Source: Chitinophagaceae bacterium
Lineage (GTDB): Bacteria > Bacteroidota > Bacteroidia > Chitinophagales > Chitinophagaceae
Length of the DNA: 64,000 nucleotides
Assembly: GCA_016719015.1 (NCBI GenBank)
Contig: JADKAZ010000015.1
Coordinates: 1-64,000, forward strand
Direction of reading: 5' to 3'
The notes under the pieces are model-generated. The model made no database searches. It had not been told where the DNA came from and was given only the letters and a program-made list of their open reading frames with translations. Positions 8,229 through 16,593 of the stretch are shown one piece after another (the first letter of the stretch is position 1; every line of letters begins with the position of its first letter). Both the position numbers and the translations under genes were made by a program.

Positions 8229-9002
8229 ATGGAAGTACACCACCACTCACACACTGCCCGGAAAAAATGGACCCATTATTTTTGGGAGTTTTTAATGCTG
8301 TTCCTTGCTGTAACACTTGGTTTTTTTGTAGAAAACCAGCGGGAGCATTATGTTGAAGGCATTCGTGAAAAAAAATATATACAATCTTTAGTTGCTGATC
8401 TGATGTCCGACACCGCAAGTTTTAGTAATTCCCTGAATAAAAACAGACAAACGATCCGGGCTTTTGATTCAGTCATCCATTTGCTGAAAAACTATAACAA
8501 CAAGGAGGAAACCAACCAAAAATTATATTCCCTAGTGCGACTAAGCAACCCGTTAATTGGGGCTGTTAAAATTAATTATACAGCTTTTGATCAGATGCGG
8601 ACTTCCGGTAACCTAAGACTGATCCGCAATCAGGCCATTATTGACAGTATTAGTAATTATTATTTCTATGCAAGAAATATTGAACGGAATAACGATTTAC
8701 TGGAAGAAAGGTTCAGGGCAAAGGTGGAATTTGAAGGAAAAATATTTGATGGCGGGGTTTTTCAAAACATGATGGTTATAGAAGATTTCAAAATGGATAT
8801 AGCAGATTTTAAATTGAAACCGCCTTCCGGAAATCCATTGTTGGTTACTTCAGATAAAGCGGTACTAAACGAATTTATTGTAAGAAATCATTACCTTATT
8901 TCCATTCTTCTTTTTACAGAAGCATCCGTAAAAAAAGAGCAAAAGAGAGCAATCGGGCTAATTAATTTTTTAGCGAAAAAATATAATCTCAAATTAAATT
9001 AA
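8229..9002 (+). CDS. P8: array paralogue
   Basis: Protein of 257 residues starting MEVHHHSHTARKKW. The helix is a variant, FLAVTLGFFVENQREHYVE, sharing the LGF feature with P6 and the NQREHYVE feature with P10. It therefore looks like a mosaic of post-helix types. The core has QMRTSGNLRLIRNQ (RLI subtype) and the tail is AKKYNLKLN, slightly longer than the KKEYHLK norm. It starts 7 bases after the preceding copy and ends 2 bases before P9. The function is unknown. Confidence 0.85.
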   Translation: MEVHHHSHTARKKWTHYFWEFLMLFLAVTLGFFVENQREHYVEGIREKKYIQSLVADLMSDTASFSNSLNKNRQTIRAFDSVIHLLKNYNNKEETNQKLYSLVRLSNPLIGAVKINYTAFDQMRTSGNLRLIRNQAIIDSISNYYFYARNIERNNDLLEERFRAKVEFEGKIFDGGVFQNMMVIEDFKMDIADFKLKPPSGNPLLVTSDKAVLNEFIVRNHYLISILLFTEASVKKEQKRAIGLINFLAKKYNLKLN

Positions 9003-9004
9003 TT

Positions 9005-9742
9005 ATGGAAGTACACAACCATGCTCATACTTCAAGAAAAAAATGGACTCATTATTTCTGGGAGTTTTTAATGTTGTTTCTCGCTGTGTTCTGCGGGTTT
9101 TTAGCAGAGTATCAATTGGAACATAAGATTGAAAAAGACAGGGAGAAAGTCTTTATAAAAAATATGTACAAGGATTTAATAGCAGACACTGCCATTTTCA
9201 GGAATTATTCCATTGAAAGCAATGAGTTTGCGAAAGAGGTTGACTCTTTGCTCTTTTTTATGAAAGGAGATAACCGGGACCTTCATCTAAGCAAAATTTA
9301 TTTTTATGCCCGCAATCTCACTATCTCTACCAATAATGTTGTGTTCCCCAGTCAGCCTACGTATAATCAACTGAAACACTCCGGTCAATTGCGTTTGATA
9401 CATAACCAGGATGTTGCTAATACTATTTCGTCCTATTACCAGGAAACAGATATTATTTATTCACAGAATAATTTCATTTTAGGACAGGTGTCCCATTATT
9501 GGGATCTGGCTGGGAATTTATTTGATGCCGGGGTGTTTTATAAGATACGCCAGGAGAAAAAACCACCCGATCAAACCAACCTCAAATTACTAACTAATGA
9601 CCCGGCTATTATCAATAAATTCCTGGTAAGTACTCAATACTATTATGGTAGCCGGATGACTCAAAAAGACAGAGTAGAAAAAATGATAGAAAAAGCAGTA
9701 ACATTAATGGGCCTGATCAAAAAAGAATATCACCTGAAATAA
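9005..9742 (+). CDS. P9: array paralogue
   Basis: Protein of 245 residues. It has MEVHNHAHTSRKKW, the constant helix, AEYQLEHKIEKDREKVFIK, a DLIADTA segment (family pattern DLxxDT), QLKHSGQLRLIHNQ (RLI subtype) and the tail IKKEYHLK. It contains a near-repeat of features seen in P8 (FDAGVFYKI here, FDGGVFQNM there), so the two may be recent relatives in the central domain. The spacing to the neighbours is 2 and 7 bases, consistent with one transcript. The function is unknown. Confidence 0.86.
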   Translation: MEVHNHAHTSRKKWTHYFWEFLMLFLAVFCGFLAEYQLEHKIEKDREKVFIKNMYKDLIADTAIFRNYSIESNEFAKEVDSLLFFMKGDNRDLHLSKIYFYARNLTISTNNVVFPSQPTYNQLKHSGQLRLIHNQDVANTISSYYQETDIIYSQNNFILGQVSHYWDLAGNLFDAGVFYKIRQEKKPPDQTNLKLLTNDPAIINKFLVSTQYYYGSRMTQKDRVEKMIEKAVTLMGLIKKEYHLK

Positions 9743-9749
9743 TATATTT

Positions 9750-10529
9750 ATGGAAGTACACCACCATGCTCACACCGCCCGAAAAAAATGGACGCATTAT
9801 TTCTGGGAGTTTTTAATGTTGTTCCTCGCTGTGTTCTGTGGTTTCTTAGCGGAGAACCAACGGGAACATTATGTAGAAGCTCAACGGGCAAAGGAGTATG
9901 CAAAAAGTTTGCTGAGTGACATGAAAGAAGACACGACAGAAATAAGCGGCGGAATAACTCAGAATACTTTTATGATCAAAGCATTTGATAGTTGTGTTTC
10001 AATTGGACTGAGAAATATTGACAAATCAACAGTGCCAGGCGAATTTTATTATTACAGCCGGTTTACTACCAATGCCTATGGTATTGACTGGAACAGATCC
10101 ACCCTTACCCAACTTGTTCAATCAGGCAATCTCCGGTATTTTAAAAATAAAGAACTGGTTAGGAAAATAAATAAGTACTATTCTCTGCAGGGTCAGATAG
10201 AAAGCAATAATGATGCAGATCATTTGCACCGCGACAGGATTATTGAAATCCGTGACCGTTTACTGGCGGCCAGGTATTATGAATTTTTTGCACCAGTGTC
10301 AATCTCAATAGAAATGAAAGGGCATGTGCCCGATAGCAGGGTGGATAGCCTGATGGCTCAGCAACTTTCTTTAAAACCCGGCAGCACGGGAGTAATGGAA
10401 GAATACCTGAATAACCTGATAGATCGGAAATGGAGAAATAAAATGTATGTTGATAAGCTCTATCCTGAAGCGTTGCAAATGGCTGTGGAAATAATAAAAA
10501 TGCTGAAAGAAGATTATCATTTCAAATAA
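9750..10529 (+). CDS. P10: array paralogue
   Basis: Protein of 259 residues starting MEVHHHAHTARKKW, with the constant helix and AENQREHYVEAQRAKEYAKS. Its central domain is visibly closest to P1: a FYYYSR segment, then W-N-R-S-T-L-T, QLVQSGNLRYFKNKELVRKI (RYF subtype) and a shared ReIR.R-x-L segment. Its post-helix variant is different from that of P1, so the constant and variable parts of these genes have separate histories. The tail is KEDYHFK. The next copy starts 5 bases downstream. The function is unknown. Confidence 0.86.
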   Translation: MEVHHHAHTARKKWTHYFWEFLMLFLAVFCGFLAENQREHYVEAQRAKEYAKSLLSDMKEDTTEISGGITQNTFMIKAFDSCVSIGLRNIDKSTVPGEFYYYSRFTTNAYGIDWNRSTLTQLVQSGNLRYFKNKELVRKINKYYSLQGQIESNNDADHLHRDRIIEIRDRLLAARYYEFFAPVSISIEMKGHVPDSRVDSLMAQQLSLKPGSTGVMEEYLNNLIDRKWRNKMYVDKLYPEALQMAVEIIKMLKEDYHFK

Positions 10530-10534
10530 ATTTT

Positions 10535-11273
10535 ATGGAAGTACATGCACATTCACATACAGCAAGAAAAAAATGGACTCATTATTTCTGGGAGTTTTTA
10601 ATGTTGTTTCTCGCTGTGTTCTGCGGGTTCATGGCTGAGAACCAACGGGAACACATGATAGAACATCAACGGGAGAAAAATTTATCCGTTCACTTATCAG
10701 CGACCTTTCGGCTGATACAACACGGTTGGGTACAATTATACATCTCCGGAATGAACGGTTGGTCTTGCTTGACTCGTTTATGATTCTGCTCAACAAACCC
10801 AATGCAGAAGCATACGGCCGCACTATTTATTATTTTAATTCGTATGCTACCCGTGGTGTGGCTTTTCGTTTTACCCCGGCTGATGGCACTATGCAACAAC
10901 TGAAAAATGGTGGTAATCTGAGGCTGATTCGAAAAGCCTCTGTAAGCGACAGCATCATAGCATATGATGTGGTGAACCGGGGTTATGTATGGGGTGGCCA
11001 GGACGAAGAGGAAATAATGGATACCTACCGAAACGTTGCAGAAACTGTATTTGATGGCCGTATACTAAATGCGATGAGAGACGAAAACAATAATGTATCC
11101 ATGTTGGATTACGATCCGCCTTTCCGGAAAACGGAAGATGCAATATTTCGCCTCAATTACAGAATACATATGCTGTCCATTTATAACAAGACCTTGCGGC
11201 AACAGGCCCGGGGCCTTAAAGAAAGGCCGTTCAACTGATTACTCAGTTGAAGAAAGAATATCACTATAAATAA
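10535..11273 (+). pseudogene. P11: array paralogue with two frameshifts
   Basis: The start MEVHAHSHTARKKW, the helix and FMAENQREHMIEHQREKN read normally. The first frame break is at about 10679-10684, where aaatttatcc lacks one T needed for NFIRSLISDLSADTT. The second is near 11215-11225. After it the tail KAVQLITQLKKEYHYK ends at 11271-11273. Between the breaks the core is complete, with QLKNGGNLRLIRKA (an NGG variant shared with P12). The corrected length is about 246 residues. The two indels may be sequencing slips. Uncorrected, the gene gives only the helix module and a short nonsense tail. Confidence 0.68.
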
Positions 11274-11280
11274 ATAATTT

Positions 11281-12061
11281 ATGGAAGTACACCATCACTC
11301 ACATACCGCAAGAAAAAAATGGACCCACTATTTCTGGGAGTTTTTGATGTTGTTTCTTGCTGTGTTCTGCGGATTTTTGGCAGAGTATCAACTGGAGCAT
11401 AAAATTGAAAGGGACCGGGAAAAACAATTTATGCAAACTATGGCTGAAGATTTGAAATCTGATACAGCTAATTTGAACAGACTAATCAAGTCAAGAAAGT
11501 CCCGCATCCGGGAACTGGATACCTTGTTTCATCTCATAGCGACTGATGAATATCTTACGAATGGAAGAAAAGTATATGAACTTTACGAACTTCCCTATTG
11601 GGATATTTTACGATTCTTCCCATCGGACAGAACCATGCAACAGCTAAAAAATGGCGGCAACCTGAGGCTGATACGTAAAAAAGAATGTCTCCAATGCATT
11701 AATAAAATATGATATAACGGTACGCAACTATAAAGAATACGAACCGCTGCAGCAAGAACTGGCAACACAAATCAACCAGCACCTTGAGAAACTCCTTGAT
11801 CCATTAATTATTGAAAAGGCAACCAGGGCATTTGCAGAAAAGCAACTGGCTGCAGATATAATTACCAGCAGGAGTGGTCGTATGGACTTGCCATCGGATA
11901 TAACCATCTTAAAGCTTGCAGATACCGATAAAAAAATTTTATTAAAATATTTAATCCAGGTAAAAACACTTTACCTGCAACACATCAGAGATAATATGTC
12001 AGAAAGGAAACTGGCTGATGAAACACTGGCATTAGTAGTTAAAGAATATAATATTAATTGA
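11281..12061 (+). pseudogene. P12: array paralogue, one +1 frameshift
   Basis: MEVHHHSHTARKKW, the helix and AEYQLEHKIERDREKQ lead into QLKNGGNLRLIRKK (RLI subtype, NGG variant as in P11). One extra A in the run at 11679-11684 then shifts the frame. In the corrected frame the protein continues NVSNALIKYDITVRNYKEY and ends VVKEYNIN with TGA at 12059-12061. The corrected length is about 259 residues. The tail departs from the KKEYHLK norm. P13 starts 5 bases later. Confidence 0.68.
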
Positions 12062-12066
12062 CAAAT

Positions 12067-12819
12067 ATGGAAGTACACCACCATGCACATACATCAAGAA
12101 AAAAATGGACCCATTATTTCTGGGAATTTTTAATGTTGTTTCTCGCTGTGTTCTGCGGTTTTTTAGCAGAGTATCAGTTGGAGCATAAAATTGAAAAAGA
12201 CAGGGAGAAACAATACGCAAATTCATTGTATGAAGATCTGAAAATTGACACGGCTATTTTAAAGGAATCCATGCGTATCAACGATTTTGTCACTCGGAAA
12301 ATTGACACTTTCCGAAACATGGTTCAACACCAAACATTGCAATCGCTGCCTGCGGGAACCTGGTATTATTATGGCCGGTTCGGGACCCGCTATATGCAGG
12401 TAGCTTTCCAGGATGCCACCCTGCACCAATTAAAAAGTTCGGGCGGACTGCGTTATTTTAAGAACCGGAATGTTGCAGATGCTATCGCCCGGTATGACCA
12501 GTCATGCCGACGGTTGCAAACCCAATTGGATTTCCAGGACCCGGTGTATGAATTGTTACTGAGTACCAGGAATAAAATATTCAATTCCTATTTTCTCGAT
12601 GAAGTGATGGACCTGGATCTACCAGCCGGGAAGATTGATTCATTCAAACAAAAAACAATGCCTTTCCTGAGTGAGGACAAACAGGATTTTATTCAATATG
12701 CAAATATCTGCCAAATACGATCGAACAATAACAAGAATTTGTGGGATCGGAAAGCTGAAACATTAAAAAAAGGGGAAGAACTGATTGCCATTTTAAAAAA
12801 TAAATACAGGCTGAAATAA
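12067..12819 (+). CDS. P13: last array paralogue
   Basis: Product of 250 residues from the ATG at 12067. An in-frame TTG at 12058 would overlap the P12 stop and is less likely, because MEVHHHAHTSRKKW is the family start. The constant helix and AEYQLEHKIEKDREKQYANS are followed by a YYYGRFGTRYMQV segment and QLKSSGGLRYFKNR (RYF subtype), ending LKNKYRLK. It is the right-hand end of the array: the next gene, 27 bases on, is an unrelated acyltransferase-like protein. The function is unknown. Confidence 0.86.
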   Translation: MEVHHHAHTSRKKWTHYFWEFLMLFLAVFCGFLAEYQLEHKIEKDREKQYANSLYEDLKIDTAILKESMRINDFVTRKIDTFRNMVQHQTLQSLPAGTWYYYGRFGTRYMQVAFQDATLHQLKSSGGLRYFKNRNVADAIARYDQSCRRLQTQLDFQDPVYELLLSTRNKIFNSYFLDEVMDLDLPAGKIDSFKQKTMPFLSEDKQDFIQYANICQIRSNNNKNLWDRKAETLKKGEELIAILKNKYRLK

Positions 12820-12846
12820 AGAAACATTCGTAACCAAAACTACCTC

Positions 12847-14051
12847 ATGCAACTAAACCTTACCAACCAAAAACGAATTGAATCTATTGATATCATCCGT
12901 GGAATCGCCATGGTAATAATGGCACTCGATCATACCCGGGATTATTTTCATATTGGTGCCAACGTCGATGATCCATTGAACTTAGCCACCACCACCCCTG
13001 CATTATTTTTCACCCGGTGGATCACACATTTTTGTGCCCCCATCTTTGTTTTTTTGTCGGGCACTTCTATTTACTTACAGAGTATGCGGAAAACAAAAAA
13101 AGAACTCGGCATCTTTTTACTCAAGCGGGGCTTGTGGTTAATATTTGCGGAATGGGTGATTATCACTTTTGCCTGGACTTTCAATCCTTTCTACAATATG
13201 ATTGCTTTCCAGGTCATCTGGGCCATTGGTATCAGTATGGTAATGCTGGGATTGATGGTGCTGATCAGGCTTCCTTATAAAGTCATATTTATACTCGGTC
13301 TTATTATTGTCGCTGGGCATAATTTATTTGACATTCCGGAAGCAGCTCCCGGTTTTAATGCCAGCCTTGCATGGGATCTGTTTCATCATGGCGTATTCAG
13401 ACCGTATGAATTTTCCCCCAATCGCTTCGCCTTCCTGGTGTATCCTTTTCCCGCATGGACGGGTGTAATGATGCTTGGCTATTGTGCCGGAGCATTGTTT
13501 ACACCAACATACACTTCAGAACAACGCAGAAAAATACTAACCCGTATCGGCTTGGGATTGATCGTATTTTTTATAGCTCTTCGCTTTTCCAATGTATATG
13601 GCGATCCGGTGGACTGGACCACACAGAAAAACGGTTTCTATACTTTTCTATCTTTTTTAAATGTAGATAAGTATCCGCCGTCTTTATTATACCTCTGCAT
13701 CACAATTGGTCCGGCTTTATTACTACTGGCTTATATGGAGAAAATTAAAAACAGTTTTACCAATGCGATGGTTGTATTTGGCAGAACTGCTTTCTTTTAT
13801 TATATCCTTCATATCTACCTTATCCACTTAGTGGCGGCCATTTGTTTTTTGCCCGTGGTCATACACTGGAAGATGCACAAAATGTAGGTAAGCAATTTCC
13901 TTTCTTATTCGTAGCCCCGGGTGAGGGATATAATTTATGGGTGGTGTATGGGGTTTGGCTGGCGGTGGTGATAGCATTGTATCCTTTATGCAAGCGGTAT
14001 GACAGGTATAAAACCAATCATAAAGAAAAATGGTGGCTGAGTTATTTGTAA
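12847..14051 (+). CDS. DUF1624/HGSNAT-like multi-pass acyltransferase, frameshifted near the 3' end
   Basis: Multi-pass membrane protein opening with RIESIDIIRGIAMVIMALDH, the signature start of the DUF1624/heparan-alpha-glucosaminide N-acetyltransferase-like family, which moves acetyl groups across membranes. The Asp-His of ALDHTRDYF and the later HFCAPIFVFLSG are typical. The frame runs to 13887 (346 residues). A missing T in the run at about 13844-13849 puts the last two membrane segments (EGYNLWVVYGVWLAVVIALY) in another frame that ends at 14051. Corrected, the protein is about 400 residues, the normal length. The acceptor is not predictable from sequence. It lies 27 bases after P13 and could share its transcript. 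Confidence 0.75.
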
Positions 14052-14060
14052 AAAAATAAA

Positions 14061-14723
14061 ATGAAAAATAAAAGAGCCGGCCTTCTAACAATAATATTAT
14101 GCTGCTCACTTTTACTCTCCGCCCAGGTACAGGTAAGCAAAGAGCCCCGGCATAAAAACGCTTTAGAAAATAAATATGTCCGGCTGCTAAATGTAAACAT
14201 ACCACCAGGAGATACCAGTTTGTTTCATATTCATTCAACTCCCTCTGTATTTCTGCATTTTACCACTACAGTTGTATGCTCACAAATAAAGGGTAAGGAA
14301 TGGGTAACAGCTAAGTATACTGAAGGTTATGCCTGGTACAGGTCATTTGTTAATGATACGCTGGTGCATAGGGTGAGTAATTGTGATACAGTTCCATTTC
14401 ACGTAACCGATGTTGAATTGCTTTCAGCTTACAAGGCAGCCAAAATATTACAACCGCTCCCTTTCACTATATTGTTTGAAAATGAAAAACTAAGTGCTTA
14501 CCTGTTAACAGCTGGATCATTTAATAATCAAATCATTAATGGACGGGGGCCAATGATAGCACAAATGGTAGCAGGCAGCGAATTAACCCTTCATAACAAA
14601 AAAGGCAAAGAACTTTCAAAATTGAAGACTGGGAAATATGTATATATAAAACCCGGTACCGAATTTTATTTTTCTGCAACAGCAGATGAAAAAATAAACA
14701 TGGTACTGTTTGAAATAAAATAG
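14061..14723 (+). CDS. Exported cupin-like protein
   Basis: Protein of 220 residues with a signal peptide (MKNKRAGLLTIILCCSLLLS, then AQ). The mature part has a cupin-like opening, NKYVRLLNVNIPPGDTSLFH followed by IHSTPSVFLHF, with closely spaced histidines suited to metal binding. A second half ends in a beta-rich GKYVYIKPGTEFYFS segment, so it may be a two-domain bicupin. It starts 10 bases after the acyltransferase stop. The enzymatic role is unknown. The cupin assignment rests on the H-x-H and PxG pattern and is moderately secure. Confidence 0.7.
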   Translation: MKNKRAGLLTIILCCSLLLSAQVQVSKEPRHKNALENKYVRLLNVNIPPGDTSLFHIHSTPSVFLHFTTTVVCSQIKGKEWVTAKYTEGYAWYRSFVNDTLVHRVSNCDTVPFHVTDVELLSAYKAAKILQPLPFTILFENEKLSAYLLTAGSFNNQIINGRGPMIAQMVAGSELTLHNKKGKELSKLKTGKYVYIKPGTEFYFSATADEKINMVLFEIK

Positions 14724-14777
14724 ACATACTTACCGCACCTGTATAAACAAGTTATGATAACTCTTAAAAACAGTATA

Positions 14778-16565
14778 ATGAAAATAAGGCCAGTAACACT
14801 CCTGCTTATCGCACTGATAAATCTTTTTTCGGTTCAGCTTTTGGCGCAAAAGAAAAACCAACCGATTCAACTAGAGTCATTACTGGAGCAATACGCAAAG
14901 GAATACTATGTTTTACATCCATTGGAAGCCACACAAGCCGGTATCAACGATTACAATAACCAGCTTGAAATTACTATAAGCGAAGAGTATATTAAAAAAG
15001 CAAAAGCCCTCAATCAAAAATATCTCACCCAATTAGCTGTCATCAACAAAGCAGGTTTAACAGCATCTCAGTTATTAAGTATTGATGTACTTACCTACAA
15101 ACTGAATTCCGAAAGAGAAAGATTAAACAATTTGTTGGAATTTTACAGGCCTGTTGATCAATTCGTATTTAGTTTTCCAACAAAGTTTGCAACCTTGGGG
15201 TCTGGAGCAGGCTTTGTTCCTTTTACTACCGAAAAGGATTACCGGAATTTTATCAGCCGTATGAAAGGTTTCCAAATTTGGGTTGACCAGGCCATTGCAA
15301 ATATGAAAAAGGGTGTTGAGCAAAACAATACCAATCCAAGAGCTTCGATGGAAAAAGTTCCGCCACAATTAAAACCATTATTTGAAGGTACTGTAGAGGA
15401 AAATGTTTTCTATAAACCTTTATTAAAACTGCCAACCAACCTAGATAGTGCTTCTACGGTTAAATTAAAAAAAGATTACACGGCAGCCATTGAAAACTTT
15501 ATAAAACCAGTGTATAAAAAATTGCATGATTATATTGTTGCTGATTATATTCCAAAAGCAAGAACAACATCAGGGCTTCTAAATAATTATAAGGGGAAGA
15601 AAGAATACGAGTTGTGGTTAAAGTATTATACGACCACTAACATTACCGCCGAACAAATTTTCAAGTTAGGACTCAGTGAAGTTGCCCGCATTCGCAAAGA
15701 AATGGAAGCTGTAAAAACACAAGTGGGTTTTAAAGGCGATTTAAAATCCTTTTTTGACTATGTAAAGACCGACCCTAAATTTTTTCCGTTTAAAACCGAA
15801 GAGGAAGTATTGGATAGGTTCAGAAGTTTTCTTGATAAAATGTCGCCACAGCTAAACATCCTTTTTAATTTAACACCCAAAGCAAAGTTTGAAGTAAGGG
15901 CTACTGAAAAGTTTCGGGCAGCTGGTGCTAATGCCCAGTACAATAAACCATCGAGAGATGGAACTAAACCCGGCATTTTTTATGAAGTAATCCTTGATCC
16001 GGCTCAGTACAATTATTTTGCAATGGAAGATTTATTTATACACGAAGCTATTCCTGGTCATCACTATCAATTGGCTATTCAACAGGAAGCCGATATTCCT
16101 GAATTTAGAAAAGCCTACACCACAAGTGCTTTTGCGGAAGGTTGGGCATTGTATGCCGAAAGTTTAGGTAAAGAATTAGGCATGTATACAGACCCCTATC
16201 AATATTTGGGCAGACTAAATGGCGAAATAGAAAGAGCAGTTCGGTTAGTCGTAGATGCTGGTATCCATTACAAAGGATGGAGCCGTGAGAAAGCAATTGC
16301 TTATGTGTTGGATAACCAACCCGTATCATCTGTTGAAGCGGAACAACGGATAGAACGGTATATGGTTACAGCAGGACAAGCAGTAAGCTATAAAGTAGGT
16401 GAGTTAAAAATTATTGAACTGCGTGAAAGAGCAAAGAAGAAATTGGGGAACAAGTTTGACATCAAGGAATTTCACGATGAAGTGTTGAAAGATGGCTGCT
16501 TACCGCTGATTATTTTGGAAACAAAAATTAACCGGTGGATAGAAAGCAAAGCTGTTAAAAAATAA
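14778..16565 (+). CDS. DUF885 family metallopeptidase-like exported protein
   Basis: About 595 residues from the ATG at 14778, which opens the signal peptide MKIRPVTLLLIALINLFSVQ. An upstream in-frame ATG at 14754 would add eight residues. The hallmark of DUF885 is HEAIPGHHY at about residue 422, an HExxxGH zinc-binding variant, followed by the helper segment FAEGWALYAESLGKELGMY. Family members are thought to be periplasmic zinc peptidases or carboxypeptidase-like hydrolases. It is the first of a run of four exported amide-hydrolase genes (to 21057) on the same strand with short gaps, suggesting one peptide-degradation operon. Confidence 0.88.
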   Translation: MKIRPVTLLLIALINLFSVQLLAQKKNQPIQLESLLEQYAKEYYVLHPLEATQAGINDYNNQLEITISEEYIKKAKALNQKYLTQLAVINKAGLTASQLLSIDVLTYKLNSERERLNNLLEFYRPVDQFVFSFPTKFATLGSGAGFVPFTTEKDYRNFISRMKGFQIWVDQAIANMKKGVEQNNTNPRASMEKVPPQLKPLFEGTVEENVFYKPLLKLPTNLDSASTVKLKKDYTAAIENFIKPVYKKLHDYIVADYIPKARTTSGLLNNYKGKKEYELWLKYYTTTNITAEQIFKLGLSEVARIRKEMEAVKTQVGFKGDLKSFFDYVKTDPKFFPFKTEEEVLDRFRSFLDKMSPQLNILFNLTPKAKFEVRATEKFRAAGANAQYNKPSRDGTKPGIFYEVILDPAQYNYFAMEDLFIHEAIPGHHYQLAIQQEADIPEFRKAYTTSAFAEGWALYAESLGKELGMYTDPYQYLGRLNGEIERAVRLVVDAGIHYKGWSREKAIAYVLDNQPVSSVEAEQRIERYMVTAGQAVSYKVGELKIIELRERAKKKLGNKFDIKEFHDEVLKDGCLPLIILETKINRWIESKAVKK

Positions 16566-16593
16566 TAAAATCATGAACAACTAGGTTTTTAAA

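Noticed and set aside
560..12819. His-rich starts (MEVHHHAH) as a cloning His-tag or vector contamination
   Set aside because: The histidines vary among copies (HAHTH, HNHAH, HTHSH), codons differ, and they are embedded in natural tandem genes.
1..12819. CRISPR array or simple tandem DNA repeat
   Set aside because: The repeating unit is a 750-base gene with divergent centre; there are no short direct repeats with regular spacers.
1..12819. Polymorphic-toxin immunity array
   Set aside because: Tandem paralogues would fit, but no toxin or secretion-system gene is in the window and every copy carries a membrane anchor; kept only as a possible analogy.
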